This document shows, piece by piece, positions 45,006-58,700 of a DNA stretch of 64,000 bases. The translations under genes and the position numbers were made by a program. Under the pieces are notes generated by a model. The model did not search any database and had not been told where the DNA came from. It saw nothing but the letters and a program-made list of their open reading frames with translations. Source of the DNA: Nepenthes gracilis (lineage: Eukaryota; Streptophyta; Magnoliopsida; Caryophyllales; Nepenthaceae); the NCBI GenBank assembly GCA_033239525.1, contig BSYO01000004.1, positions 12,810,037 to 12,874,036 on the forward strand, written 5' to 3'. Within the stretch, counting starts at the first letter, position 1; each line of letters begins with the position of its first letter.

Positions 45006-45605
45006 ATTAAAACTATTAAATGAAAGAGACATAGTTCAAAGTTATTTCCAATGCCTCCAGTAAAATAGAAATTTTGAGAGGAGGAAGTCAATAGTGACTT
45101 ACCAGACGATGAACACTGAATGTTGTATTTTTATTCCTATTTAGTTATTATTATTTTTTAGTAATTTTTTGTTTAAATTGTGTAATTAAATTATATATTT
45201 TAATTGTATAGATTTTATTTTTAGTAAATAAATTTTTGAAATAAAAATAAGTAAATGGACTATATGAAATATTTATTTTGTCAATCTCTACAACTGATCA
45301 AAAAAAGACAAAAAAGAGGAGCAAAGTCAAATTTTTTAATAGTTAAAATATATGTATACATTTACACACATATATATCTAAACAAAAAAAAGAAAAAAAA
45401 AGAGAGTAATTATAAAGTAGTAGAAAGCGTGCGTCTGCCAAAGGAGAAAGGCAATAAAGCAACAGAGGTTGGGAGGGATGCAAAGTAGGGGAGATCGGAA
45501 GTGAAAAAAAGAAGTGGAAAAGAAAATATCACCGCCACCTCTCTCTATAAATTGAGAAAAGCAGCAAGCAGAGCTAGGGGGACGAGGGGCCTAGTTCGGA
45601 TGGTG
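45006..45605. other. AT-rich interval, no gene recognised
   Basis: The frame 45255-45488 is low complexity (Lys and Tyr rich) and is rejected. Purine-rich DNA lies immediately before the LTR at 45606. Confidence 0.5.
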
Positions 45606-46556
45606 TGTTAGGGTCATTTATGTATTAGCATATTTCATGACCATTTTTGGTCTGTTATTGATGACAGGTTGTAGATCTTTATCAACATATATCAGTTGCT
45701 ATCTTTCTTGATGACTTTCTCTTGCTACACGCATGTGTAAGCCTGAGCCTCATTTTCAGTACCGTGATGCCCGCTACATGTCCGATCTGAGCTCGAGCCT
45801 TTTTTTCAGTGAGCATGCACTTGATACTCTCCTGTCCCGTGCTTGAGTCTGTTTACAGTGAGTATGGGCCTGATGCTCATACATTTCACCAATGGTCATA
45901 TTTTTTACCTAGGATTTCAAGCCTCCCTATATATTTATGAATTATTTCATTTCCCCAAATCTTTCGCTTGAGTATTTGACGGCCATTTCCAGAGCAAACT
46001 TCAATAATTCATGATTTAACATTGTTCCATTTGAGAAAACCAAAGCTCTATACTTGTGTTCTCGTGTTAAGATTTTTCTCACCATTCTTACTTTACCACT
46101 TGTACCTCTTCCTGCCTATTTTCCTTTGTTGGCGATGTTGGTGGCGTGGAAAAGGGGTTCCGGTAGTATTTGGCAATTTAAGCGGTTCATGAGGGAAGAT
46201 TGGCATGAAGATCGGAAGGCATCCAGTTTCGTTGCCATAAGCAAATCTAAGGGGTTTCTTGGTAGAGATTACTAGACGGGAGCAAGTCGGTTAAGTTAGC
46301 ATGTCTGTACCACTCAATTTGTAAGTTGATTTTCATAGTACATATCTTCCTTGTTGTTGAAACTTGGAAAGTTTTACTCAATAGCCGTAGTTATCGAGGT
46401 TTTTCTTCGTCCCTAAAAATTACACCTTTGTTATTATTACTTTCATAATTTATTATTTTCATCTAAATTAGAATATATTTTACATGTATTATATATTCTG
46501 TAAATTTATTGAGGGGTTGAAACTTTATTGTGATTTGGAATGATTTATTCTCAGCA
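45606..46556 (+). mobile_element. 5' LTR of a SIRE/Maximus-like copia element
   Basis: It starts TGTTAGGGTCATTTATG and ends ATTCTCAGCA. It aligns through most of its length with the reverse solo LTR at 8329-9477. CTCGAG/CTTGAG-type motifs (45790-45860) lie upstream of a TATATATTTATG TATA region (about 45926). A PBS and a SIRE-type gag follow. Confidence 0.8.
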
Positions 46557-46557
46557 A

Positions 46558-46571
46558 TTGGTATCAAAACC
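46558..46571 (+). promoter_or_regulatory. Primer-binding site of the SIRE-like element
   Basis: TTGGTATCAAAACC starts one base after the LTR end and resembles the initiator-Met tRNA type TTGGTATCAGAGC. Confidence 0.75.
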
Positions 46572-46670
46572 TCACCTCGATTCATGACCCCGATCTAAAT
46601 GCATACCAATTAATCGCTGTCTGTTTCTCCCTATTTTGATTAGAGCAATTATGCATATTAGAAAGTTCGT

Positions 46671-48350
46671 ATGAGAGCATTTTTTAAATTGATGGATGAG
46701 CGCATTAAGGCTAGCGCCCAAATTGGATGGACTCCACCCAAAAGCACCATGGGTGATGAACAAAAAATTTTATCATTGTGGTCGAAAGAAGAACTTGATG
46801 CATGCAATTGGAATACTAAGGGATTATACATTATTTTTATGGCTGTATCTCCTGAATAATTTAAGCGTATTTCTATGTGTAAGACCTCAAAAGAGGCATG
46901 AGATATCCTTGAGATTACCCACAAATGAACTAAACTGGTTAAAAATTCTAAATTGTAACTTACTATTAGGTTTGAGGAAATTTGGATGAAAGATGACGAG
47001 ATCTTGTTAAATTTTATAAAAAATTAAATGACATTGTTAATTTTATATTTAATTTACGAGAATAAATTTTTAAAAATAGAATCGTCTGAAAAGTCCTACC
47101 ATCTTTATCTAAAAGATTTATACAGAAAGTTACTGCTATTGAGGAAACAAAGACTTCGATAAACTAAAAATAGAGGAACTAGTTGATTCTTTACAAACGT
47201 ATGAGCACACTCTCCCATAATACAAATGAAATAAACCAATTACCTTAAAAACTATAAAGGAAGAGAGAGATCGCAACTCTAATGAAGAGTTGTGCAGCGA
47301 TGAGGATTTTGCATTCTTTATTAAAAATTTTAAAAATTTCTTCAACAATAAAAATAACAACCGAACCTCCAAGAAAATAAACTTGTCTCATAACTCGATT
47401 AAAAAGGATAAAAAGGAGAACAAAGACATAAAAAATAAGAAATCTTTAGAGATCCAATGCCATGAATGCCACGAATTCGGTTATATCCAGACTGAGTGCA
47501 TCAATTTTAAACGTTAGAAAGGAGAAGTCTTAAATGTACCCCTCTCAGATGACGAAGAAGATGAAAAATATGAAAAATTATCTGAAGAGGAAGAAGTAAA
47601 TTATATGCCATTCAAAACTTCCATTATTAGTGGTGATGAAGCCATAAATGCAAAATCAGAACAATCGAATTCTTCACATGATGAATTAGATACTGAATTT
47701 GATGGTCTTCAAGAGGCTTATGACAAACTGTTTAGGGAATACTTAAAAGTAAAGAAAATGAATAAATTCCTAAATAAAAAATTAACTGAATCTGAAACTG
47801 CTAAGACAAAACTCAAAACAAAACTGGAATGGTTCACAATTGAATATCGCAAACTGTAAATGTTAAATGGGTCCTTAAGTGCTAAAATAAAACCTTTAGA
47901 ATTAGAGCTTGAAAATATTAAGAATGATATTAAAAAATTCTTAAGAGATACTCAAAAGTTAGATCACATGTTAAAATTGAAAAAGCTTGCGAGAAACAAA
48001 AAGAGCATAGGTTATATTGAGAACGATTCTAAAAATGGTGAATACTCTAAGCGAATTTTTGTTCTAGTCACAAAAGCTCTCCACAAAAATATTGGTGCCC
48101 CAAAAATTTCGAAATCAATGCCTAAAAGCGTGGAGAATCAAATTAGTTCTAACCTTATACCCAAACCAAAGAATAACACGACTGTGAATGAACCTAGTAG
48201 AATCTCACAAACTATTGGATCTAATACTCACTTTCAACATGAATTTAGAAGACCCAATACTGTCCCTAAGCTTATGCCTACCTGCCATTCATGTGGGCAA
48301 ATTGAGCACATTCGTCTCCATTGTCACACTATCAATTTGTTGTATAATTA
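46671..48350 (+). pseudogene. gag: gag of the SIRE-like copia element, decayed
   Basis: It begins MRAFFKLMDERIKASAQIGW. WSKEELDACNWNTKGLYIIF, FKRISMCKTSKEA and VKNSKL follow, the UBN2-type gag of SIRE elements. After frameshifts come two knuckles: CHECHEFGYIQTEC (about 47458), where the His position is Tyr, and CHSCGQIEHIRLHC (about 48282). Between them is an acidic region and a Lys/Glu-rich coiled coil (47605-48060). Stops at 46857, 47517 and 47857 break the frame. It would have formed the cytoplasmic particle. Confidence 0.85.
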
Positions 48351-48533
48351 AAGATAAGGGTCAAAAATAAAAAAAACTTGGTAACCATATTCAACAGCTT
48401 GATGACCAAATGAAAATATTAGATCGGAAGGTAAATTCGAAAATAAAAATTTCGATAAAGAAAATTAATCTAAAACAAGTCTCCAAAATTTATCCCTATA
48501 AAGTTGCTCACATTGCCCTAAAAGCTAAAATCA

Positions 48534-48910
48534 TTCATTGTGGTATCTAGACAATGAATGCTCTAGGCATATGTGCGGCAATAAAGCCATATTTTCATCT
48601 CTGACTGACTATCTCAATAGGACGGTTGTCTTTGGTAATGGCGCGAGGACTCCCATCCTTAGTAAAGGCTTGATTAGTATTTCTAGGCTCTCAAATCTGT
48701 GCGATGCCCTGTAGGTATCTGGAATAAAATCAAACCTTTTGAGTATTAGCTAACTCTGTGATGAAAATTTTGAGGTGATATTCATTCAAGAAAAATGTTG
48801 TATATGTGATACAAAGGACTTTATCGTGCTGAGTGGCAAGAGAACTCCTGATAATCTTTATAGGATAGAGCCCGGTCATGTCTTTGGATGTCGTCCCACT
48901 AAAGTCGACT
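48534..48910 (+). pseudogene. pol: Protease end / GAG-pre-integrase start of the SIRE-like element
   Basis: Reads YLDNECSRHMCGNKAIFSSL, the copia protease signature normally YLDSGCSRHMTG, so the catalytic DSG is DNE. GISSNLLSIS-like and DNLYRIEP stretches lead toward the integrase. The element stops here because the gypsy LTR at 48998 interrupts or truncates it. Confidence 0.75.
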
Positions 48911-48997
48911 TTGTAGATTGTGGCATTAATGTCTTGGTTATCTAAACTTTAAAAATATGGCCAAAATATCAAAGAAAAACTGTGTTGAGAGCCTTCT

Positions 48998-50933
48998 TGT
49001 AAGGATTGGATTCCTAGAACTTAGTCTTACAACCTAAATGGGAAATCGGTCTAGGTAGCAACTTAACTGGTTAAGGATTATTGACCGGCTGGATTGAATA
49101 GTTGACTATTAAGATAGTAACCGAACTAGATGGTTGATTAGATTGGATAGTTGACCGGTTAGAGAAGTTCACCAGAAGGGATAGTTGGCCGATTAGGATA
49201 GTTGACAGGATTGGTTAGATGGCCGAAGTAGAAAGTTGACCGGATTGACATATTGACTGGTTTGGATGGCCTATCAATAGGAAAGGAATAGAGGCCGGAG
49301 TGGCCAAACCGGAGTAGGTGATCTGCTCCCATGCACTCCCACCTGCTCCAATGTCTTTTCAAGGTAGGGGATTTGAAAGAAATATCAGAGTAGGTAACCC
49401 GCCCTCACCTACTCTCACCTGTCCCATTGCCTTTAAATACTGAATCTGGGGGTTAGGGAGGAGAGTTTAGAAAATCTGGAGAAAGAGCATGATGGAGACG
49501 AAGGAGAAGAAGGGAAGGAAGAAATCTCAAGTCAGATTGAGTAAGGAAATCTGTAAATCAGGCAAGTGTACCCTATACTTTGTCTTTGGTTGATACTGAT
49601 TCTTGTCCGATTCTTTTGGGTATTATTATTCTAACACCCATCTGTGCTAAATTCTACATATTAAATATCATAATAATTGCTTTCTCATGTTTTATGAGGA
49701 AATTTCATGTTTTGGTGCATACACTAAATTTTATATGTAAGATTTTCTTATTTATCCCATGATTCATGTTCGCATATTGTTAGAATCTCTCTCTTCTATT
49801 TGTTCGAAATTGAAGTATGATTTGGTAAAGTTCAAGTTATGGTACATAGAAAAAGTTACCTTGCATATTTATTCAGGCTATTTCTAAATATCAGTTTGCT
49901 TATTTGAAAACTTCACTCTTGGAAGTTAAGATACAAGCCACAGGACCAAAGAAAATTGTATCTGAAATATAGCAAGTGAAACTCTGTAATTTGATATTTG
50001 TTATTTGATATATGGCCATCAAATGAAAGAATTTTGTGTAGAGTTTTCCTCTGAAATGTTGTAAAGAATTAAGAAACTAGATCAAGGATATTAGAGTGAT
50101 AACTCGAGGATTGCCCCTGAGCCAGGGGGAACATTTAGTGGCAACTTTGGACTATGGCCCCATATGCTGAGTTAAAGATATTGCTGCGCGCCTCTGGGAG
50201 TAGAATATGAGGATCGGGTCTCTAAAGATGATTGAATTTTCGGCTTGATTTTGAAGGCTCGGTAGTTAAGAACAAGACTAATAACATTAGGATTTAAAAA
50301 TAAAAATAGTACCCATGAAAACGTCTTCCGATCATGTTTTATGCCTTCTACTCCTATTTCATTTCTTTTAATTTTGTTTTAAAGTAGTAATTATGCATGT
50401 CTTTGCTCATTGTACCTTACTGAATAATCGGCTCACTCATCGTTATTTTTCTTATCTTCAGACAAACAAGAGTTCATGCCGGACGAGGAAGAGTAGAGTC
50501 AGAGAACTACTTAAGTTTTGGAGGTTGATCTGGATTTATCTAGGCTTGAGAGCTGATCTGGATTCATGAAGCAATTGGTAGATTGATTTTTGATGTATTT
50601 TTGATCATTTTGGAGGCACTTTTGTATAAACGAATCCGCTGTGTAAATTAATAGATATTTGTATGCTTCCACAGTACTTTATGGTTTAAGTATTTTGGTT
50701 CCTAATAGCATCTCATATGGACTGGGTTTTGCATCGGAGACGGCCAACCTAGGTAAGGCCAACCTAGATATGTGGTTGGCCTAGATCAAACTGACTTGAG
50801 AGGTTTGGCCGGTTTGGATCTTGTGTGCATCATTATAATATATTGCATGATTAATTATGCTTACTTATACTTTATTTGTATTTTGATATTGACAGATGTA
50901 AATAGTAGCCTATAAGAAATTCGGTTCGTCACA
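48998..50933 (+). mobile_element. 5' LTR of gypsy element G
   Basis: It starts TGTAAGGATTGGATTCCTAG and ends GGTTCGTCACA, followed by a weak PBS-like GTTAGTATAAGAG. TTGACC/T cores are frequent at 49081-49258. A possible TATA box (TTTAAATACTG, 49431) precedes a GA-rich leader (49455-49545). The element cuts into the SIRE-like copia sequence; the TSD partner is outside the readable part. Confidence 0.75.
49081..49258. promoter_or_regulatory. Cluster of W-box-like TTGAC cores in the LTR of G
   Basis: TTGAC(C/T/A) occurs at 49081, 49102, 49151, 49202, 49236, 49245 and 49253, in direct rather than paired arrangement, within a GGATAGTTGACCGG-like repeating phrase. Confidence 0.45.
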
Positions 50934-51331
50934 GTTAGTATAAGAGAGAAAGAGATACTTTAGGGTTGATTGATCTTAAAGTGGAAGCTTAGATTTGGTT
51001 TGGGTAGAAGTGAGTTAAGAGTAGTTAGGATTAGATGGAATGTTTAGTTGTTAACCCCTAGGTTTAACGGCCGAGGTGGATGAAATGACTGAGGTGTAGA
51101 GTTGTATATAACTCAGGAATTTAATCTTTGAATGCATTGAATAATTATTAACCCCTCCCTCTAATCTGAATTTATGAGAAGGAGATTGAGAAAGAGGAGT
51201 TGTTTAAAAAAAGAACATCTAGCTGAAGTAGTTTGGGAGCTAGATCCAGTGTGGGATTGGGGAGACCACCGAAAAAGGTAATGCAAGAAGAGTTAGGGAG
51301 GAAAACTAGCTAGTCAGCACCAACCTTAAGG

Positions 51332-51751
51332 GTGTCAGCAAACCCGTGTCCCCATTGCGAGAAACTACATGGCGGTAAGCCTTGTTTCAAGTTGATGGGA
51401 GTCTGTTACAATTGTGGTCAGGCGGGGCATATGGTAAAAGGCTGTCCTCATCCAAAACGAACTCTGGTGCCCAAGCCCATTGTCCCGGCCAAGGTGTTTG
51501 CAGTCACTATAAAGGAGGCAGAAGTTTTGGCTAACATGGTGGAAGATATTCTCTCTATTTATGGTGTTTCCTACCATGTACTTTTTGATTTAGGATCCAC
51601 TTATTCCTTTATTTTGCCTCGATTTGTGCATCATCTTGCATTATCCCCTAAGATTCTTGATTATTCTTTGATTGTCTCAACACCAATGGGATCATCTGTG
51701 GTTATAGATATTATGTATCCGGGGTGTGTTGTTGATGTAAATGGATCTTAA
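51332..51751 (+). pseudogene. gag: gag end and protease of gypsy element G
   Basis: Open 139-codon frame. It has the zinc knuckle CYNCGQAGHMVKGC (CX2CX4HX4C) preceded by CPHCEKLHGGKPC, as in chromovirus gag. The aspartic protease follows: YHVLFDLGSTYSFILPRFVH, where active copies have DSGATHSF, so the catalytic triad is altered (DLGS). Most of the N-terminal gag expected between 50934 and 51331 is missing, indicating an internal deletion. Confidence 0.8.
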
Positions 51752-53400
51752 TTGCTAGCAAATTTAATTTTGTTGGAGATGTGTGATTTTGATGTAATTT
51801 TAGGTATAGGTTGGTTGGTGAAATATCTTGCCAACATTGATTATTTTTGGAAGAGGGTAGACTTTGATATTTCGGGTTGTGAGCCTTTTTATATTCAAGG
51901 AGTTTGGCAAAAAAGGTAACCTTATTTTATTTCAACTATACATATCTGGTATTTGATGAAAAATAGATGCCAAGCCTATCTAGCGTATGCTAGTGTAATT
52001 GAGAATCATGAAGTGTCAGTAAAGGAGATACCAGTAGTATGCGAGTTTGAGGATATATTTTCCAAAGAATTGTTTGGGTTGCCGTTGCACTGGAAGATAG
52101 AGTTTGAAATTGAGCTTGTGCTAGGATCGGATCCTATATAAAAAATGCCCTACAGAATAGCACTTGCTGAGTTAAAGGAATTAAAACTACAACTACATGA
52201 ATTACTAAGTAAGGCTTCATTAGATCAAGTGTGTCCCCCTAGGCTGTGCTGGTCTTATTTGTAAAGAAGAAGGATGAGACTTTGCGATTATGTGTGGATT
52301 ACTGGGAGTTAAATAAAATCATAATTAAAAATAAATATCCCTTGCCATGGATCAATAATCTCTTTGACCACTTGTAAAGAGTTAGTGTGTTTTCAAAAAT
52401 TAACCTTTGATCAGGCTATTATCAGTTGCGGATTAAATAGGAGGATGTGGCAAAAACGACATTCCGGACGAGATATGGCCACTACGAGTTTATAGTAATG
52501 TCGTTTGATTTAACAAATGCTCCGGCTGCTTTTATGAATTTGATAAACCGAGTCTTTCGGCCCTATTTGGATAAATTTGTGATAATTTTTATAGATGATA
52601 TCCTTATTTATTCTAAGAGTCAAAAAGAGCACGAGATGCATTTGAGGATCGTGCTCCAAACTCTTCAAGAGCATCTATTATTCACGAAGCTAAATAAGTA
52701 CGAATTTTGGTTGGAGGAAGTGGGATTCTCGGGCCATACCATTTCTAAGGATGGTTTTTTGGTCTATCCAAACAAGATCGAAGCTGTAGTAAATTGGAGC
52801 CGACTGATGACAGTGACTGAGGTTCATAGTTTTCTTGGCATTGTCGGATATTATTATAGATTCGTGGAGAAGTTTTTTCAATTAGCTATACCGCACACTC
52901 AGTTGACAAAGAAGGAGGCTAAATTTGATTGGACCGAGGTATATGAGCAGAGTTTTCAGAAGCTTAACGACCGACTTACCTTTGCGCCGATTTTGACTAT
53001 TCCTGAAGGATCTGGTGGTTTTGTTGTTTATTGTGATGCCTCTAAAACCAGATTAGGCTGTGTCCTAATGCAACATGGAAATGTGGTTGCTTATGGGTCC
53101 CGGCAGTTGAAAGCTCCCGAAAAGAATTATCCAACCCATGACCTAGAACTAGCTGCCGTAGTTTTTGCATTAAAAATCTGGAGGCATTATCTGTACGATG
53201 AGAAATTTCTTATCTATTCTGACTATAAAAATTTAAAATATTTATTTTCACAGAAGAGTTAAACATGAAGCAGAGAATGTGGATTGAATTTTTAAAGGAT
53301 TGTGATTGTGAAATCCAATACTAGCCACGAAAAGCCAATGTTATTACTGATACTTTAAGTCACTGATCTAGTTTTGGCAAGATTACATATTAAGAAAATA
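51752..53400 (+). pseudogene. pol: RT and RNase H of gypsy element G, truncated
   Basis: The RT lead-in (VCEFEDIFSKELFGLPLHWK) is at 51953-52141, followed by frameshifted fingers. The open frame 52447-53262 covers RT palm to RNase [36 protein letters not shown] (catalytic FIDD intact), [15 protein letters not shown]. RNase H follows: [46 protein letters not shown], with its Asp/Glu residues present. The RNase H tail reaches about 53390 (MKQRMWIEFLKDCDCEIQY). No integrase is seen; the element is cut at 53459 by the next LTR. Confidence 0.88.
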
Positions 53401-53459
53401 GAGATGCTAAATTGTATGAAGCATTGTAATATCCAACGATACGTTAAAGACAACCGAAT

Positions 53460-55717
53460 TGTGAGATCCCGATCCCGGAGTATGATAATTATGAAATAAT
53501 TATGTGGATAAAAATCATATTTTGGTTTAAGTATAGTAAAAAATTTAGTACCAAAACAAGATGAGGCAAGATGGGCCAAAACAGAAGGGGTGCTCGATGG
53601 CCGCTCGAGCTCTGCTCAAGCGCCATTTTACAAAAGCAGCTGCCTGATGGCCACTCGAGGAGAGACAGGGGTGGTGGCAGCCTATGAGGCTGGCACAAGG
53701 CAGTGTTGGAGCACTAGCCCAGAGTAAGTCACGTGATCCCCCCTTCCTTTTGTTATAAATGGGAAATTGGATGGGAGAGAGGGGGATCAGCACCAAGCAC
53801 GACATAGGCACGAAGAAGAGGAGGAAGGAGAGAAAAGAGAAGAGAGGAGGGAAAAATTCACCAATCCGATCCGATCCAGGTAAAAATAACGGTCGATCAG
53901 GCATAGGCAAGTATACTTTGGATGTTATTTTCTATTTTTATAGCTTTCTTGTATCTCAAAAATGGTATTTATGCTTTAAATCTATAGTTCTATATGTTTA
54001 CTATAAATAATACCTATTTTTCCTGATTAATTGGACAGATTTTATGCTTACTTGTATATACTGCTATATATGTCTCTGATTTCATGAAAATACATGTGTT
54101 TGGTGTTCGTTTATCGTCCGAACTATTTAGTGAAACCCTAAGTATGAAAATGAAGGGATTTAACTGTTTTAATCTAAAATTTCTATTATATAAAAGTTAA
54201 TTTGTAATGTGATACTGTCCATGATGTGATTTATATTTGAAAAATTTACATAGATTTATACTGTTAAATTTCTGAGGATTTCTGAAGCTAAATTGAAGGG
54301 TTTCAAACTGCCATTGTATATTCTGAGACAAATCTAAAGGGTTTCAAACTGTTTCTATATATTTTGAAGCAAAATTGAAGGATTATAAACTGTTACTGTA
54401 TATTTCGAAACTGACTAAAGAGTTATTGTGAAATTCTAACCGACTTCTAAAATTGAAAAGGTTTTTAGTTAAAAAATAAGAAGAAAATATTTCTGATAAT
54501 ATTAATTAGGACCTGGGACTGATATACAATCAGGTTAGATTTTCTGGCATGCTTTAGAACATTATGGTGATAATCGAGGATAACTCTATCTATTGAGTTA
54601 CACGTGATCCGCCCTTCCTCAGGGCATTAGTTTCAGAGGGTAGAATTCAGATGAGCCACCATCTTTCGGGAGGTATTAGTACATAACCCACCATCCTTTG
54701 GGAGGTATTTGTATATAATCCCACGAGACGGGATACTTGTTGGCATTGGATTGTGTGGAGTGAATAAATTCTATCCTTGATTATTCGCCCCCTCGTTAGT
54801 AGGGTCCTGCTGGTTGGGTCCTTTACCGATAGAAAATGAATTTTCTATAATTTATAGAATTGAGACCGATTTTTACTTTCTAAAGCCTGTTTTATCGATT
54901 TATTATTAATGAAGTATGATTACACTAATTTTTGATTTTTAAAATTTGAGTGTTTCTATTTCCTGACAGTTTTGTAACCTTATGCATCATGTTCTACTAT
55001 AATTTCTGTAAATCACTACTTTAGAGTATTTATACTTTAACATGTATCTATATCCATTTTATTTCAGTCTGTTCTATATGAAAGCTTTACTGTATGTCTG
55101 TATGTACCTTATTAGATTTTGACTCACTATTTTATTTTTTTCCTCTAGATAAGGCTGTAGAACTAGTACCAGATAAAGAGGAGTGATCAATAGCTTAGCC
55201 TGAAGACTTCGGAGATTTGAAGCATTTTGGAGATCTTGAAAAGAAATTGTTGAATTGTAAAGACGTGATTTTTGATATATGATTTTGTATATGGATCTTA
55301 TGCATATGGATTCTTATATATAGAATGTATGTGATGCATGTGATGAAATAGGAAATTATGCCTCCGCAGGTTTATAGTTCTTCTTCCGCTATATATTTTC
55401 TGGATTCTGTAAAGGTTCTAGATAGCATCTCAATTTTGAACTATTAGTATAGTGGATAGAAAACGTGAAATGTAAGCCATAGAGAATTATACGGCATCTG
55501 TGATCCTGTGTCTGATGTGAGAATTCCTGTTGAAGGATATTATGATGATATTCTGTATGTTTACAGGTTACAAGTATGAATTGTATTTTCGTTTAGCCTA
55601 GTTTTAGGAGAGACTCTATCAGTTTTCTCCTAGAACTTTAAGTTATTAATGGGGCTTAGGTTTCTATTTTCTATAATGACGGAAAATTTTGAGGACAAAA
55701 AAAAAATTGTTCAGTCA
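53460..55717 (+). repeat. 5' LTR of element H
   Basis: It starts TGTGAGATCCCGATCCCGG. It contains a CTCGAG palindrome cluster (53590-53715), TATA-like TGTTATAAATGG (53751), a GA-rich leader and a long AT-rich body with GGGAGGTATT repeats near 54670-54710. The end is placed at ...GTTCAGTCA before the PBS. The frames at 53489-54010 are not genes. Confidence 0.75.
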
Positions 55718-55720
55718 TAA

Positions 55721-55733
55721 TTTGTATCAGAGA
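55721..55733 (+). promoter_or_regulatory. Probable primer-binding site of element H
   Basis: TTTGTATCAGAGA resembles TTGGTATCAGAGC, the initiator-Met tRNA-complementary site, with two to three mismatches. Confidence 0.55.
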
Positions 55734-58700
55734 ATACGAGATACATTAGGAATAATTTGAATCATACGTGGAAGCTTTGGAAATGATCCTGATTGGCCAA
55801 ATAGGTAGGGGTAGACATAGACTGAATAAGTTAGGTTAGGAAATCCTAAGTGTTCTAACTTGCACAAGTTAGAATTGACCTGAACTGGGACTTAATGATT
55901 AGGTTAATCGATTTTGAATGTAGGCTAGGCCTAGACCGATCGATTTAGGTTTAAGGGTTCAAATCGAATTATTCTATATTAAAGCAAAATGAAGTGGTTA
56001 GAATTAGATGGAATGTTTAGGTCTTGGCCTTAAGAATTTAATTTGAAATGCGTTGATTCTAACCCTCCCTCTGAACTGATTATTTGAAATTAGGGATCTT
56101 GTGATGTTAGTAATTATAGAAAATAGTAAGACCTTTAGACAAGACCTTTTTTGGGGTATTGGTCGACTGCAAGGACGAGGATAAGAAATTACTTAGGAGC
56201 ACCTCAAGAATTTGAATCTAATAAGTGCCGAGTCAATGATGAATATGATAGTATCGAAATAAGGTCTAAATAGTCTGTTTAGTTTGAGATAAACTCAATT
56301 GGCCTTGGGGCGAGATTTTCAGGTTTGGTATGCCACTAAGGGGGATGCTTAAGTTTGGTGATTAGATATGACAGATAGGATAGAATTGATGGCTTAAGGA
56401 TAAGATATAAATCCTGTGGATTTCGAAGGTGTTAGCGGTATTGACAATAATCGGATGCTTGAAAGAAGATAAGCTAATATTGCCTCAGATAAGATAAAAG
56501 ATGAGGTTAACTTTGGGTATGGGTTTCAAGAATAAAAAGACATTGTAGGGAATGTTGTGTTTTTCTAAACGAACAAGGATTTTGTTGAGAGGAAGTTTTC
56601 AAGAGAATGCTTTACTTGGGATAATTTGATCGCATGATAGAGGATTTCCTATGTTCTCTCGGGTTGGACATAACGGAAGTTCGGTACCTAAAATTGAGGT
56701 TTCGCAGTGCTAGTAAACGTATCGAGGTAATGTCTATCATGGTGGAAAGTAATAACCCTGAATATTGATATCTCAGTATATGTATTATTTGGGGATTTTA
56801 ATCCATATATCGTCTATGTTTGCTAGGTTCATTCGTAATTGGAGGAACTTTGATACGGTGTTTAGAGACGTTCTTTAGCGACAAAGATCTAATTGATTTT
56901 CTACAAAGTAGTCTTCTGAGGCTGTGTTGAGGCCAATTAAGGATGACAAGAGAATGAGTATATATGTGTTCCAAATTGCAGAATAAAATCTAATGACATC
57001 ATTCCCTAAGGGGCAACCCTTGTTTGAAGGAATTACAAATTTTGATGTTCGGTTTGGGTTTGTGGATGAGTTAACCTTAATAGGATATTAAGATGTTCTA
57101 GTTGGCAAATTGTCCCAACTGAATCGATAATTTGAAAGGAATAATCTGAATTGTAATTAGGCTCACGTATCAGATAAGTTGCAAATGAGGTAATGGAACT
57201 GATATACTGGTGTTTGCAAGTTATGTAATGAGGTATGTGCTGTAGATAGCGTATTAGGCCATACCTGAAGAGTTATTAAGTGAATGAGAAAATTTGAGGA
57301 AACTGTTAAAGAGAATAATTGCCAATTTGATTAACAAATAAAGTTACCGTTGAGGTTATGTCGAGATCAGAAATGATCTTGAGGATTTAAGTATAATTGA
57401 TAAGGATATTTGGTAGACTTTGAAATAATCAGAAGTTAATAATTTAATGATTGGGAGTCTTTGAGATTGAGATATCCATAAGACAGGTGAAGGATCACTA
57501 CGAACCGGTCCCGCTATCAGAATAAGTATGGTTATGAAAATATGAAAGGAGAACCCTTGTGATTTTGCTTGAGGTTGATCGAACGGTAAAGCCTTTGGAT
57601 TTTAGTCAGATTATTGTGAAATTTGAGTGGTCTAATTCAAATGAATAAATTGACTTGACAATAGAGTGATTGTTTCAGTTGTGTTTTATGTAATTTATAA
57701 TCAAGAATTTGTGAATTTTGCCTCAGAGATGTTGACCTCTTTAAGATTTTTGGGTTTGCCAATCCATTCGAAAGCTAGAATGGTAATGCCTTCGAGAAAG
57801 ATTTGGATTTTATTATCCTTCCTTAATAAATAATCACCGACAAGTGAAGTGGGGGAGATATTCGTGGGATAAAATTGCTCCACTTGTAATAAAATTTTTT
57901 GTGATTTTGAGGATTTAGGGATAATTTTTTGGAAGAAATTAAAGACTTGTGAACTTGAAAGTTGAAGGATGTAATAGGTGGATCTCAGTATGATTTTAGG
58001 AGAGTAAATGTTGAGTTCGATAGCCGATATTAGAAAATTTCCTTTGGAAAAATGTGGAACTGCCTTGGAGTTATCTCTGATCTAATAATTTTGAGGATTA
58101 ACATGATTACGTTATGGAAGAACCTAAGGAGATCACAAGTGAATCAAACTGTTTAAGGATTATAACAATAGGCCTTGATATTGGTGAGGAAACTCTAGGA
58201 TTATACTTTCCTGCATTATTGGTGAATCAATATCCTTAGGATAAATGGAAGGAAGGATTCCTAGTTGGAATTGCCATTTTATTGTTCAAAGTCAGTAATT
58301 GAAAGTTTTTGTTGAGAAATTGTAGAGGCGGCCTTGGGAGATAGCTGTACCTATTAAATTAAGGATCTGAATGGTTATGTCCTAATGAAAGTTGACTTTA
58401 GAAATGGTAAGTGGATAAGCTTGCCTAGGGCTTATGCAGATGGATTTTGGTGGACACTAGTACTGATAATAAATGCTAAGGGTTTATAGACTTGATGTGC
58501 TTTGGTGCATTAAAGGACATGAGAAAGGAAAATTGTGGGTAGGCTCAATTATTCGAAAAATTAAAATGTCACATTCCTAAGTTGGGAAGTGGAGTTGTGT
58601 CTAAAATGTTGGGATTATGAAAGTTTGAGATAAGAAAACTCTGGTGGGTTCGTGTTAGAATAACCCACTAATCATAATTATGGAGGACGCGTTCAGGTTT